Below are positions 45,581-53,890 of a DNA stretch of 64,000 nt, in pieces (within the stretch, counting starts at the first letter, position 1; the number at the start of each line of letters is the position of its first letter). The stretch is from Hyphomicrobiales bacterium. GTDB taxonomy: Bacteria; Pseudomonadota; Alphaproteobacteria; Rhizobiales; Rhizobiaceae. The stretch lies in contig UBTA01000030.1 of the NCBI GenBank assembly GCA_900468065.1, positions 33,311 to 97,310 of the forward strand, given 5' to 3'. Under the pieces are notes generated by a model. The model saw only the letters and a program-made list of their open reading frames with translations. It ran no database searches and had not been told where the DNA came from. Made by a program: the position numbers and the translations under genes.

Positions 45581-46744
45581 ATGAGCGATTTTAGAGCACA
45601 GCCGGCCCCGGCTGTAAGAGACGAGGCGGAAGCCTCCAGTCAGGACGAAGCGGGCAGTAGTAGCACCGCCCCGAAACCTGAGAACGGCAAGTCGGGCTCC
45701 TCCTTCTGGAGCCGTGCAGCCCGGATCTGGCGTGCGGGCAATGCCTCAAGCCTTCGTGAAGATCTTACCGATGCGCTGATGACGGGTGGCGCCGATGCGG
45801 ATACGGCCTTTTCGCCGGCCGAACGCGCCATGCTCAACAATATCCTGCGTTTCCGCGAAGTCCGCGTCGAGGATGTCATGGTCCCGCGGGCCGATATCGA
45901 GGCCGTGGATCTCAGCATCACCATCGCTGAATTGATGGTGATCTTCGAGGAATCCGGCCGCTCGCGCATGCCGGTCTACAGCGAAAGCCTCGATGATCCG
46001 CGCGGCATGGTCCATATCCGCGACCTGCTCTCCTATGTCACCAAGCAGGCGCGCAACAAGCGGCGCAACGGCAGCCGTTCAACCGCGAGCGCAACGGCCA
46101 GCACGGCTGAAAAGCAGGAGAAGCCGGTACGCCAGCCCAAGCCCAGTTTCGATCTCGGCCGTATCGATCTGTCGAAGACCGTCGAAGAGGCCGGCATCAT
46201 CCGCCAGGTCCTGTTCGTGCCGCCGTCCATGCACGCCTCGGACCTGATGCAGCGCATGCAGGCCGCCCGTATTCAGATGGCCTTGGTAATCGACGAATAT
46301 GGCGGCACCGATGGTCTCGCCTCGCTTGAGGATATCGTCGAAATGGTCGTCGGTGATATCGAAGACGAGCATGACGATGAAGAAGTCATGTTCGCCAAGA
46401 CCTCCGACGATGTGTTCGTGGCTGATGCCCGCGTTGAACTGGAAGAGATCGCCGCGGCGATCGGCCCGGATTTCGATGTGCGCGAGCAGCTGGAGGATGT
46501 CGATACGCTGGGTGGTCTGGTCTTTGCCGCACTCGGCCGCATCCCGGCCCGTGGCGAAGTTGTCCAGGCGATCCCCGGTTTCGAGTTCCAGGTTCTCGAC
46601 GCCGATCCGCGCCGTGTGAAGCGGGTGCGGATTGTCCGCAAGCGCCCGCCCGCCCGCCGCCGTCCGGCAAAGGGCGAAGAGGAAGTGCCTTTCGACGCAA
46701 CACCAACCGGCGAGCCGGAAAAATCACTGCGCGAAACCGGCTAA
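45581..46744 (+). CDS. CorC/HlyC-type CBS-domain protein (TlyC family)
   Basis: A 387-residue soluble protein: FREVRVEDVMVPRADIEAVD begins the CBS pair (about residues 100-265, interrupted by a low-complexity basic/Ala-Ser-Lys insert near 155-185), and the CorC_HlyC domain includes VIDEYGGTDGLASLEDIVEMVVGDIEDEHD. The N-terminal 60 and C-terminal 35 residues look disordered. Homologues are linked to Mg/Co efflux or membrane homeostasis. The long insert between CBS motifs is a rhizobial feature. Precedes lnt. Confidence 0.9.
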   Translation: MSDFRAQPAPAVRDEAEASSQDEAGSSSTAPKPENGKSGSSFWSRAARIWRAGNASSLREDLTDALMTGGADADTAFSPAERAMLNNILRFREVRVEDVMVPRADIEAVDLSITIAELMVIFEESGRSRMPVYSESLDDPRGMVHIRDLLSYVTKQARNKRRNGSRSTASATASTAEKQEKPVRQPKPSFDLGRIDLSKTVEEAGIIRQVLFVPPSMHASDLMQRMQAARIQMALVIDEYGGTDGLASLEDIVEMVVGDIEDEHDDEEVMFAKTSDDVFVADARVELEEIAAAIGPDFDVREQLEDVDTLGGLVFAALGRIPARGEVVQAIPGFEFQVLDADPRRVKRVRIVRKRPPARRRPAKGEEEVPFDATPTGEPEKSLRETG

Positions 46745-46901
46745 GCTCCACGCTCTGGGGCTAAAACGCCGTTTCCAGGCACGACAAGCAGCTGCTTTTT
46801 TGGAACACTGCCGCCACGTTGATTCGGATTGACGGTTTTTGCGCGTTTCTATCTGCCGCGCGAATGACCGGGTGGCGGCTGGTGCCGATTGGGGGAAGTG
46901 A

Positions 46902-48491
46902 ATGGAGTGGCTTGCGGGCAGGATCATGCTGTTGTCGGGAGCCCGCCGGGCTCTTGCCGCCTTCGTCGCCGGTTTGATTGCCGTTTTTGCATTGCCGCCC
47001 TTCGGCATTTTCGCGGCACCCTTCCTGTCCTTCCCCATTCTCGTCTGGCTGATCGATGGCGCATCGGGCAATCCCGACCATGGTCTCATCCGGCGCAGCT
47101 TCCCGGCGTTCTGGATCGGCTGGTGTTTCGGCTTCGGCTATTTCCTTGGCGGCCTGTGGTGGCTGGGCAACGCGCTGCTTGTCGAAGCCGATGATTTTGC
47201 CTGGGCCGTGCCGCTGGCGGTGATCGGCGTTCCGGCGTTCCTCGCCTTCTTCTATGCGTTCGCAACGGCAATCGCCCGCATCCTCTGGTCCGACGGCCTC
47301 GGCCGGATTGCAGCGCTCGCCTTTGCCTTTTGGCTTTTCGAGTGGTTGCGCAGCTTCGTTCTGACCGGCTTTCCCTGGAACGCGATCGGCTATGCGGCCA
47401 TGCCCGTTCCGCTGATGATGCAGTCGGCTTCGCTCATCGGCCTTGGCGGCGTAACGCTGCTGGCTGTTTTCGTCTTCGCGGCCCCGGCGTTGATCGGCAC
47501 GCGCAAGGGCATGCGATTTGGGCTCAGCGTCGCTGTGCTGCTGGTCGCCGCCCATTTCGGATACGGATATTATCGCCTTGGTGAGCCTTTGCCGCCGGCG
47601 GCCGATCCAGCGGTTACGTTTCGCCTTGTCCAGCCGCTGATCGATCAATCGAAGAAACTCGATGACAATGAGCGGATGGCGATTTTTGAAGAACATCTCA
47701 AGCTGACGCAGGCGCCAGCTGAAAATGGTGGCAAGCGGCCGGATGTCATCGTCTGGCCGGAAACCGCCGTACCGTTCATTTTGACGGAAAATCCGGATGC
47801 GTTGCTGCGGATTTCGGATGTGCTCCAGGACGGCCAGATCCTGATCGCCGGTGCTGTCCGGGCAGAGGATGCTGGTGCTGGCCAGCCGCCGCGCTACTAC
47901 AATTCGATTTATGTCATTGACGATCGCGGCCAGATCGTTGGCGCGTCCGACAAGGTGCATCTTGTTCCCTTCGGAGAGTATCTGCCGCTGGAAAGCCTGC
48001 TGTCGGCAGCCGGCCTGGATACGGTCGCCATGCCCGGCGGCTTCTCGGCCGCAGCGACGCGTTCGCTGCTGACATTGCCGGGCGGAAAGACACTTTACCC
48101 GCTGATTTGCTACGAGGCGATCTTTCCGGCCGAAATCGGCAATGATGCACTTCAAGCCAATGCGCTGCTCAATCTGACCAATGACGCATGGTTCGGCAAT
48201 ACGCCCGGACCCTATCAGCATTTCCAGCAGGCCCAGCTTCGTTCCGTGGAAATGGGCTTGCCGTTGATCCGGGATGCCAACACCGGTGTTTCTGCTGTCG
48301 TCAACGCGCGTGGAGAAGTTGTGACTGGATTTCCGTTCGGCGCACAGGGCTTTGTAGACACACTTTTGCCGGGAAAGCTTGCTTTGCTAATAAGCCCGCG
48401 TGAGCAGCGGCGAAATGGGATGCTACTCGCGTGTCTTTTTCTCGGATTTGCTGTGATTTCCCGCGCAAGTTTTATTCTGCGAGAGAATTGA
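46902..48491 (+). CDS. lnt: Apolipoprotein N-acyltransferase
   Basis: A 529-residue polytopic enzyme: about seven membrane helices in the first 215 residues, then a periplasmic nitrilase-fold domain. The Glu-Lys-Cys triad is visible in VWPETAVPF (about E287), SDKVHLVPFGEYLPLE (about K351) and PLICYEAIFP (about C403). It adds the third acyl chain to lipoproteins after Lgt and LspA (lspA lies at 23.4 kb). A final hydrophobic helix near the C-terminus anchors the domain. A 157-bp gap separates it from the CorC gene. Confidence 0.95.
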   Translation: MEWLAGRIMLLSGARRALAAFVAGLIAVFALPPFGIFAAPFLSFPILVWLIDGASGNPDHGLIRRSFPAFWIGWCFGFGYFLGGLWWLGNALLVEADDFAWAVPLAVIGVPAFLAFFYAFATAIARILWSDGLGRIAALAFAFWLFEWLRSFVLTGFPWNAIGYAAMPVPLMMQSASLIGLGGVTLLAVFVFAAPALIGTRKGMRFGLSVAVLLVAAHFGYGYYRLGEPLPPAADPAVTFRLVQPLIDQSKKLDDNERMAIFEEHLKLTQAPAENGGKRPDVIVWPETAVPFILTENPDALLRISDVLQDGQILIAGAVRAEDAGAGQPPRYYNSIYVIDDRGQIVGASDKVHLVPFGEYLPLESLLSAAGLDTVAMPGGFSAAATRSLLTLPGGKTLYPLICYEAIFPAEIGNDALQANALLNLTNDAWFGNTPGPYQHFQQAQLRSVEMGLPLIRDANTGVSAVVNARGEVVTGFPFGAQGFVDTLLPGKLALLISPREQRRNGMLLACLFLGFAVISRASFILREN

Positions 48492-48645
48492 CCAAAAACC
48501 CCTAAAATTGCATAGTGGTTCTCACCATCGATCTTCACCTATGTTCAGAGGGTTTCCGCCCGGCTGCACAACGTGACGTGTAGTCTGCTCTCGGCAAGTG
48601 TCCAGGTTATGGAGCAACTGAAACTTCGCTTATTAGGAAACCGTT

Positions 48646-49065
48646 ATGATAGAGAACAAAAAGAAGCCGAACCCGATCGATATTCATGTCGGCAGCCGGA
48701 TTCGCCTTCGTCGCACCATGCTGGGCATGAGCCAGGAAAAGCTCGGAGAGAGCCTCGGGATCACCTTCCAGCAAATCCAGAAATATGAAAAAGGCACGAA
48801 CCGTGTCGGCGCCAGCCGCCTTCAGAACATTTCAAGCATCTTGAATGTTCCGGTCTCCTTCTTTTTCGAAGACGCACCGGGCGACTCGTCAACCGGTCCG
48901 TCTGGCATGGCAGAAGCGTCGAGCTCAAATTACGTGGTCGACTTCCTGTCGTCCTCGGAAGGCCTTCAGCTCAACCGCGCATTCGTCAAGATCAGTGATC
49001 CGAAGGTGCGCCGCAAGCTTGTAGACCTGGTGAAGGCTTTGGCAGCCGAGGCAGAGGCCGAATAA
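48646..49065 (+). CDS. Xre-family helix-turn-helix regulator (PraR/PhrR-like)
   Basis: A 139-residue regulator with a cro/cI-type HTH (about residues 12-68): IDIHVGSRIRLRRTMLGMSQEKLGESLGITFQQIQKYEKGTNRVGASRL. The C-terminal half is Ser-rich then helical. In this position (between lnt and metK) Rhizobium leguminosarum encodes PraR, a repressor of attachment and quorum-sensing genes; this is the likely orthologue, based on context and the HTH. It is preceded by a 154-bp leader and ends in a strong terminator. Confidence 0.9.
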   Translation: MIENKKKPNPIDIHVGSRIRLRRTMLGMSQEKLGESLGITFQQIQKYEKGTNRVGASRLQNISSILNVPVSFFFEDAPGDSSTGPSGMAEASSSNYVVDFLSSSEGLQLNRAFVKISDPKVRRKLVDLVKALAAEAEAE

Positions 49066-49090
49066 GGCAGCTGCGGGCGGAAACAAAAAA

Positions 49091-49115
49091 AGCGGCCGGA
49101 TAGGCCGCTTTTTTT
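49091..49115 (+). terminator. Strong intrinsic terminator after the Xre regulator
   Basis: AGCGGCC-GGATA-GGCCGCT followed by TTTTTTT, with an upstream A-run, so it can act in both directions. It separates the regulator from metK. Confidence 0.92.
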
Positions 49116-49309
49116 ATGACACCACGCGTTCGCTGCGGCCGGGAATCGGGAGAGGCTCCCCGCGGGATACGGCTTCAAAGCACCAAAACACCAGAAATCA
49201 GTACTGCATTGCTCATATAAAGATATATTTATGTCCTTGTGTGCTTGTCAATTCGTGGCAAAATCACTAACACGTTTGAAGCAGTTTTTTCTTTGAGGGG
49301 ACTTCCCGC
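49116..49309 (+). other. Leader region of metK
   Basis: The 194 bp before metK contain an A/T-rich patch (about 49213-49232) and short complementary segments GTGT/ACAC and GTG/CAC around 49238-49284. I could not fit the SAM-II or SAM/SAH riboswitch consensus. A short structured leader is possible but unproven. Confidence 0.3.
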
Positions 49310-50590
49310 ATGCGCGCTAACTACCTGTTTACGAGTGAATCCGTGGCAGAAGGTCATCCGGACAAGGTTTGTGACCGGATTTCCGATGAAATTGTTGATC
49401 TTGTGTATCGTGAAGCCGCCAAAACCGGCATCGACCCCTGGGGGGTTCGCATCGCCTGCGAAACGCTGGCAACAACCAACCGCGTTGTCATCGCTGGTGA
49501 AGTCCGGGTGCCGGACACCCTTCTGAAGAAGGACAAGGACGGCAACGTCCTGAAAGACGCCGCCGGTCATCCGGTTATCAATCCTGCGAAGTTCAAGGCC
49601 GCCGCCCGCAAGGCGATCCGTGAAATCGGTTACGAGCAGGCCGGCTTCCACTGGAAGACCGCCAAGATCGACGTGCTTTTGCATCCCCAGTCGGCCGATA
49701 TCGCCCAGGGCGTTGACAATGCTTCAGACAAGCAGGGCGACGAAGGTGCCGGCGACCAGGGCATCATGTTCGGTTACGCCTGCAAGGAAACCGCGGAACT
49801 GATGCCGGCGCCGATCTACTATTCGCACCGCATCCTTGATCTTCTGGCCACAGCCCGCAAGAAGGGCGTCGGCGAAGCTGGCCGCCTTGGTCCTGACGCC
49901 AAGAGCCAGGTGACAGTCCGTTACATCGACGGCAAGCCGTCGGAAGTGACTTCGATCGTTCTGTCGACCCAGCATCTCGATGAGACCTGGGATTCGGCCA
50001 AGGTTCGCTCCGTTGTCGAGCCCTATATCCGCGAAGCGCTGCATGACATCGCGATTGCCAATGACTGCAACTGGTACATCAACCCGACCGGCAAGTTCGT
50101 TATCGGCGGTCCGGATGGTGATGCGGGCCTGACCGGCCGCAAGATCATTGTCGACACCTATGGCGGCGCAGCCCCGCATGGCGGCGGCGCGTTCTCCGGC
50201 AAGGACACGACCAAGGTCGACCGTTCGGCTGCCTACGCGGCACGCTACCTCGCCAAGAACGTCGTGGCCGCTGGCCTTGCAGACCGTTGCACGATCCAGA
50301 TCGCCTATGCGATCGGTGTCGCCCAGCCGCTGTCGATCTATGTCGATCTGCATGGCACCGGCAAGGTGACCGAAGACCAGGTCGAAGGCGCGATCCGCAA
50401 GACGATGGACCTGTCCCCGTCCGGCATTCGCCGCCATCTGGACCTCAACAAGCCGATCTATGCCAAGACCTCGGCCTATGGCCATTTCGGCCGCAAGGCT
50501 GGCCGCGACGGCTCCTTCTCCTGGGAAAAGCTTGACCTCGTCAAGCCGCTCAAGGACGCTTTGAAGGAAGAAGCGCTGAAGGCCGCCTGA
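49310..50590 (+). CDS. metK: S-adenosylmethionine synthetase
   Basis: A 426-residue MetK making SAM from methionine and ATP. Signatures: [33 protein letters not shown] (ATP binding) and [19 protein letters not shown]. Rhizobial MetK is longer than the 384-residue E. coli enzyme through insertions such as the [16 protein letters not shown] segment. It supplies SAM for HemW, MiaB, TrmB and the other methyltransferases encoded here. A terminator follows. Confidence 0.96.
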   Translation: MRANYLFTSESVAEGHPDKVCDRISDEIVDLVYREAAKTGIDPWGVRIACETLATTNRVVIAGEVRVPDTLLKKDKDGNVLKDAAGHPVINPAKFKAAARKAIREIGYEQAGFHWKTAKIDVLLHPQSADIAQGVDNASDKQGDEGAGDQGIMFGYACKETAELMPAPIYYSHRILDLLATARKKGVGEAGRLGPDAKSQVTVRYIDGKPSEVTSIVLSTQHLDETWDSAKVRSVVEPYIREALHDIAIANDCNWYINPTGKFVIGGPDGDAGLTGRKIIVDTYGGAAPHGGGAFSGKDTTKVDRSAAYAARYLAKNVVAAGLADRCTIQIAYAIGVAQPLSIYVDLHGTGKVTEDQVEGAIRKTMDLSPSGIRRHLDLNKPIYAKTSAYGHFGRKAGRDGSFSWEKLDLVKPLKDALKEEALKAA

Positions 50591-50624
50591 TCCGGCTCTT
50601 TACGGACCTGCCGATAAAACTGTA

Positions 50625-50658
50625 AAGCGGATGTTTCCTGACGGAGACGTCCGCTTTT
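50625..50658 (+). terminator. Intrinsic terminator after metK
   Basis: AAGCGGATGT (50625-50634) pairs with ACGTCCGCTT (50647-50656, one G-U pair) and is followed by TT. Moderate strength; it lies 20 bp before trmB. Confidence 0.6.
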
Positions 50659-50677
50659 ATCGTGAAAGACCATTGCC

Positions 50678-51376
50678 ATGACTGACCAGCATCGCAGCCG
50701 CTCGACCGAAGCTTTCTTCGGACGCCGCAAGGGCAAGCCCCTGCGCGCGCTGCAGGCAACGCATCTTGATACGGTCCTGCCCTTGCTGCGGCTGGATTTG
50801 GCCTCGCCCGCACCTGCGGATGTGAAGACGTTGTTCAGGCATCCTGTCGGTCGTGTGCGGCTGGAGATCGGTTTTGGTGGTGGGGAGCACTTGATTCACC
50901 GCGCGGTCGAAGACCCGGCGACGGGCTTCATCGGCGTCGAGCCCTTCGTCAATTCGATGGCAAAGCTGGTCGGCTATATCGAAGAGCGTGGCGCTGAAAA
51001 CATTCGTCTGCACGATGATGATGCAACACAGGTGCTGGATTGGCTGCCGGAAAATTCGATCGACCAGATCGACCTTCTCTATCCGGATCCATGGCCGAAG
51101 AGGAAGCACTGGAAGCGCCGCTTCGTGTCTCCGGTCAATCTCGACCGGTTCGCGCGCGTGCTGAAGCCCGGCGGCATCTTCTGCTTCGCCTCGGATATCG
51201 ATACCTATGTCAACTGGACACTGTCGCACTGCCACGATCACGCGGCGTTCGAATGGACGGCGGAAAATGCCAGCGACTGGCTGACGCCCTATGCCGGCTG
51301 GCCGAGCACGCGCTACGAGGCCAAGGCGCGCCGGGAAGGCCGCAAGTCCGCCTATCTGACATTCCGGCGCGTCTAA
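50678..51376 (+). CDS. trmB: tRNA (guanine-N7)-methyltransferase
   Basis: A 232-residue class I methyltransferase forming m7G46 in tRNA. Motif I is [16 protein letters not shown]; the TrmB-specific [17 protein letters not shown] and the C-terminal [19 protein letters not shown] are clear. A basic N-terminal extension ([16 protein letters not shown]) is usual in rhizobia. Convergent with the DUF1150 gene. Confidence 0.95.
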   Translation: MTDQHRSRSTEAFFGRRKGKPLRALQATHLDTVLPLLRLDLASPAPADVKTLFRHPVGRVRLEIGFGGGEHLIHRAVEDPATGFIGVEPFVNSMAKLVGYIEERGAENIRLHDDDATQVLDWLPENSIDQIDLLYPDPWPKRKHWKRRFVSPVNLDRFARVLKPGGIFCFASDIDTYVNWTLSHCHDHAAFEWTAENASDWLTPYAGWPSTRYEAKARREGRKSAYLTFRRV

Positions 51377-51388
51377 GCCGGAATGTCA

Positions 51389-51418
51389 CGTCAGCCCGTC
51401 GCCTAATGCAGGCTGACG
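51389..51418. terminator. Hairpin between convergent trmB and DUF1150 genes
   Basis: CGTCAGCC (51389-51396) pairs with GGCTGACG (51411-51418) and overlaps the DUF1150 stop. A second inverted repeat ATTCCGG/CCGGAAT (51361-51384) spans the trmB stop. No U-runs follow. Confidence 0.4.
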
Positions 51419-51660
51419 GTGCGCAGGTCGTCTTCCGCGGCCTTGAAGAAGGTGCTGGAACGGTTGTCGGTGAGAAGGATCGGCGTGCCGTCGGCGCCGA
51501 ACAGGGCCCACAGGTCAAGATCAGGGTCCATATTGGGGGCCTCCGGGAAGACACGGGACACTTCGTCCGAGCGCATCTTGCGGATATAGCCAACTTCACC
51601 GGCGCCGAGATGCGCCAGGTCATTTTTCGACAGATGTGAGCTGACGTGTTTCAATCCCAT
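51403..51660 (-). CDS. DUF1150-family protein
   Basis: An 85-residue protein of unknown function typical of alphaproteobacteria, with GEVGYIRKMRSDEV and LWALFGADGTPILLTDNRSSTFFKAAEDDL as the conserved core. It is encoded downstream of an Hsp20 gene on the same strand, a pairing I recall from other rhizobia, suggesting a role in heat stress or proteostasis; this is inference from context. Confidence 0.87.
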   Translation of the reverse strand: MGLKHVSSHLSKNDLAHLGAGEVGYIRKMRSDEVSRVFPEAPNMDPDLDLWALFGADGTPILLTDNRSSTFFKAAEDDLRTVSLH

Positions 51661-51800
51661 GAGTCGTACTCCGTGGCTTTGCCGATTTCATCGTCAAGAA
51701 GACAATGGAAATCCGCAACACATTGATTTTCCTGTACGAAGTTCGGGGCCATTGGGAGCGGCCAGGTCCTTGGTGCAGCCGGCATGAGCCGCCGGTTATC

Positions 51801-52232
51801 CTACTCTGGGACCAAAATATTAATTTTCTTTACCATACGGACAGGTTCCGGACGAATGAGGTCGACGGAGAGCAGGCCGTTCTTCAGCTCGGCCTTGGAA
51901 ACCTGCATTCCTTCGGCCAGCACGAACATCCGCTGGAACTGACGGGCGGCGATACCCCGGTGCAGATAGTCACGTTCACCCGCCTCCGCCTGGCGTCCGC
52001 GAATGATCAGCTGATTTTCCTCGGTCGTGACGTCGAGGTCGTCTTCCGAAAAACCGGCAACGGCCAGGGTGATTCGCAGGCTGTCCGGCTCGACGGATGA
52101 ATCGTCATGGCGCACGCGTTCGATATTATAGGGAGGGTAGCCGTCATTGCCCTTGGCGATGCGCTCAAGGGTCTTTTCCATCGCGTCGAAACCGAGCAGG
52201 AGCGGGCTCGTAAAGGGCGTGATCCGGGTCAT
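51801..52232 (-). CDS. Small heat-shock protein, Hsp20/IbpA family
   Basis: A 143-residue alpha-crystallin-domain chaperone: N-terminal FTSPLLLGFDAMEKTLERI, then YPPYNIERVRHDDSS, LRITLAVAGFSEDDLDVTTEENQLIIRGRQ, and LKNGLLSVDLIRPEP; it ends INILVPE. Such ATP-independent holdases keep unfolded proteins refoldable by DnaK-GrpE (grpE at 7.9 kb). The ATG 52232 has AAGGA six bases upstream; the longer open frame is not homologous. A heat-shock-like promoter lies 66 bp upstream. Confidence 0.94.
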   Translation of the reverse strand: MTRITPFTSPLLLGFDAMEKTLERIAKGNDGYPPYNIERVRHDDSSVEPDSLRITLAVAGFSEDDLDVTTEENQLIIRGRQAEAGERDYLHRGIAARQFQRMFVLAEGMQVSKAELKNGLLSVDLIRPEPVRMVKKINILVPE

Positions 52233-52297
52233 ATCTAGTCCTTGCAGCTCAAGCGACTGTTTTGACGGACCTGCGAGGCAGCATCCGCGAGGCTTCA

Positions 52298-52326
52298 ATA
52301 TGGTAGCTGTGCGTAGCGAGTGCAAG
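52298..52326 (-). promoter_or_regulatory. Candidate RpoH promoter of the hsp20 gene
   Basis: On the minus strand CTTGCA (52326-52321), 15 bp, TACCATAT (52305-52298) resembles the RpoH consensus CTTGAA-N13-17-CCCCATNT (six of eight bases in the -10). Confidence 0.5.
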
Positions 52327-52335
52327 GCGCTTGCA
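52321..52335. promoter_or_regulatory. Perfect inverted repeat TGCAAG-GCG-CTTGCA
   Basis: The repeat gives a CTTGCA -35-like hexamer on each strand: leftward for hsp20 and rightward toward the nucleoside hydrolase (17 bp to TCATAG). It could be a shared operator or simply back-to-back -35 elements. Confidence 0.45.
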
Positions 52336-52387
52336 CTGGGCCAAGAGGCAAATCATAGTCCCGCTCGCTGATTTGGAGGAGACCCGC

Positions 52388-53332
52388 ATGGCTGTGCCGA
52401 GAAAGATTATCATCGATACCGATCCGGGGCAGGATGATGCCGCCGCGATCATGCTGGCGCTCGGCAGCCCTGGCGAACTCGATGTGCTGGGTATTACCGC
52501 TGTCGCCGGCAACGTGCCGGTCGCGCTGACCTCCCGCAATATTCGGGTGATCTGCGAGCTGTGCAATCGCCGCGATGTGAAGGTTTATGCCGGAGCCGAC
52601 AGGCCGCTGGTGCGCCAGCTGGTGACGGCGGAACACGTGCACGGCAAGACCGGTCTTGATGGCCCGGTGGTCGAAGAGCCGACCATGCCGATGCAGACGC
52701 AGCATGCCGTCGATTTCATCATCGAAACCCTGCTGGCCGAAGAGCCCGGCACTGTCACGCTCTGCACGCTGGGTGCGCTCACCAATATCGCGCTGGCGCT
52801 CAACAAGGCGCCGCAGATCGCTCCACGTGTCCGTGAAATCGTGATGATGGGCGGCGGCTTCTTTGAGGGCGGCAACATCACGCCGGCCGCCGAATTCAAT
52901 ATCTATGTCGATCCGGATGCCGCCGATATCGTCTTCAAGTCCGGCATCCCGATCGTCATGATGCCGCTCGACGTCACCCACCGGGTGCTGACCTACAAGA
53001 CCCGCGTCGAAAAGATCAAGGCGATCGGCTCGCCGGCCGCCGTTGCCATGGCCGAAATGCTGGAATTCTTCGAGCGTTTCGATATCGAGAAATACGGCTC
53101 TGACGGCGGCCCGCTGCATGATCCGACCGTCATCGCCTATCTGCTGCGTCCCGAATTGTTCAAGGGCCGCGATTGCAATGTCGAGATCGAGACCAAGTCC
53201 GAATTGACCGTCGGCATGACCGTGGTCGATTGGTGGCAGGTCACCGGCCGCAAGCACAATGCCAAGGTCATGCGCGAGGTCGATGATCAGGGGTTTTTCG
53301 ATCTCCTGACGGAGCGGCTCGCTCGCCTCTGA
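52388..53332 (+). CDS. Nucleoside hydrolase (IunH family)
   Basis: A 314-residue ribonucleoside hydrolase. The calcium-binding motif appears at the N-terminus as IIIDTDPGQDDAAAIMLAL, followed by GITAVAGNVPV and the HDPT-type C-terminal LHDPTVIAYLLRPELF with the conserved His/Asp. It cleaves nucleosides to base and ribose, feeding purine/pyrimidine salvage; released ribose could be phosphorylated by the ribokinase encoded at 56.5 kb. ATG 52388 is preceded by GGAGGAG. Divergent from hsp20. Confidence 0.93.
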   Translation: MAVPRKIIIDTDPGQDDAAAIMLALGSPGELDVLGITAVAGNVPVALTSRNIRVICELCNRRDVKVYAGADRPLVRQLVTAEHVHGKTGLDGPVVEEPTMPMQTQHAVDFIIETLLAEEPGTVTLCTLGALTNIALALNKAPQIAPRVREIVMMGGGFFEGGNITPAAEFNIYVDPDAADIVFKSGIPIVMMPLDVTHRVLTYKTRVEKIKAIGSPAAVAMAEMLEFFERFDIEKYGSDGGPLHDPTVIAYLLRPELFKGRDCNVEIETKSELTVGMTVVDWWQVTGRKHNAKVMREVDDQGFFDLLTERLARL

Positions 53333-53352
53333 GCGTCAGCAAAACGCCAAAC

Positions 53353-53383
53353 AAACAACGGCGCCGCAAGGGCGCCGTTGTTT
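53353..53383. terminator. Bidirectional intrinsic terminator
   Basis: AAACAACGGCGCC (53353-53365), loop GCAAG, GGCGCCGTTGTTT (53371-53383). A 13-bp stem with terminal T's on both strands, between two convergent genes. Confidence 0.85.
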
Positions 53384-53421
53384 CCAGCTTCGAGAGCATA
53401 ACTCCCAATCGAGCTTCACAT

Positions 53422-53709
53422 TTAAGGTGTGGTTGTTGTGGGCGTGGTGGGTGTCGTTGTTGTGGGTGTCGTTGTGGTGCCGGTCGCAGGCGTACCCGTT
53501 GCCGGGGTGTCTGTTGCTGGCTTGTCGGCCGATGGGGTTTCCACTGCCGGCACGTTGACGTTCACCTCGGTACGGCCACCACCGTTGAGGTTGATAACGC
53601 CGGTATACATCAGTATGCCGCCGATGACGACAAGCGCCAGTATGACAGCAACAATCCAACCGGTGTTGCTACGGCCCGTATTGATAACTGTGGGTCCACG
53701 ATCAGTCAT
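53422..53709 (-). CDS. Small membrane protein with Thr/Pro-rich tail
   Basis: A 95-residue protein: short polar N-terminus, one membrane helix (about residues 17-38, WIVAVILALVVIGGILMYTGV), a stretch NLNGGGRTEVNVNVPAVE, and a C-terminal low-complexity tail of Thr-Pro repeats (TTTTPTTTTPTTPTTTTP). No catalytic motif. Similar small proteins with a membrane anchor and a periplasmic Thr/Pro-rich tail are common in rhizobia and may span the cell wall. A GAGGAATT ribosome-binding site precedes the ATG at 53709. Function unknown. Confidence 0.75.
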   Translation of the reverse strand: MTDRGPTVINTGRSNTGWIVAVILALVVIGGILMYTGVINLNGGGRTEVNVNVPAVETPSADKPATDTPATGTPATGTTTTPTTTTPTTPTTTTP

Positions 53710-53832
53710 CTCGAATTCCTCCGCGTTGATACTGCACCCTTAACGCTGGGGGTCGCAGTAAGTTCCACTTGAGGTTGGCGGGTGAGCTGAGGAGGCGTTT
53801 GACCGTCATTGCGGCGCGCCACCCACAAAACC

Positions 53833-53857
53833 AAACGGCGCCACATGGGCGCCGTTT
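53833..53857. terminator. Intrinsic terminator after the chemoreceptor gene
   Basis: AAACGGCGCC (53833-53842), loop ACATG, GGCGCCGTTT (53848-53857); on the minus strand GGTTTTG follows. Its stem is nearly the same as that of the terminator at 53353-53383. Confidence 0.8.
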
Positions 53858-53890
53858 GCATCTCATCTCGAATGGTCGAATGCCTGTGGC

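Noticed and set aside
46761..48221. 486-codon open frame antisense to lnt
   Set aside because: Compositionally biased (Gln, Arg, Ala) shadow frame of a GC-rich gene with no recognisable domain.
49200..49309. SAM-II or SAM/SAH riboswitch before metK
   Set aside because: Neither the SAM-II pseudoknot consensus nor the short SAM/SAH consensus could be fitted by eye.
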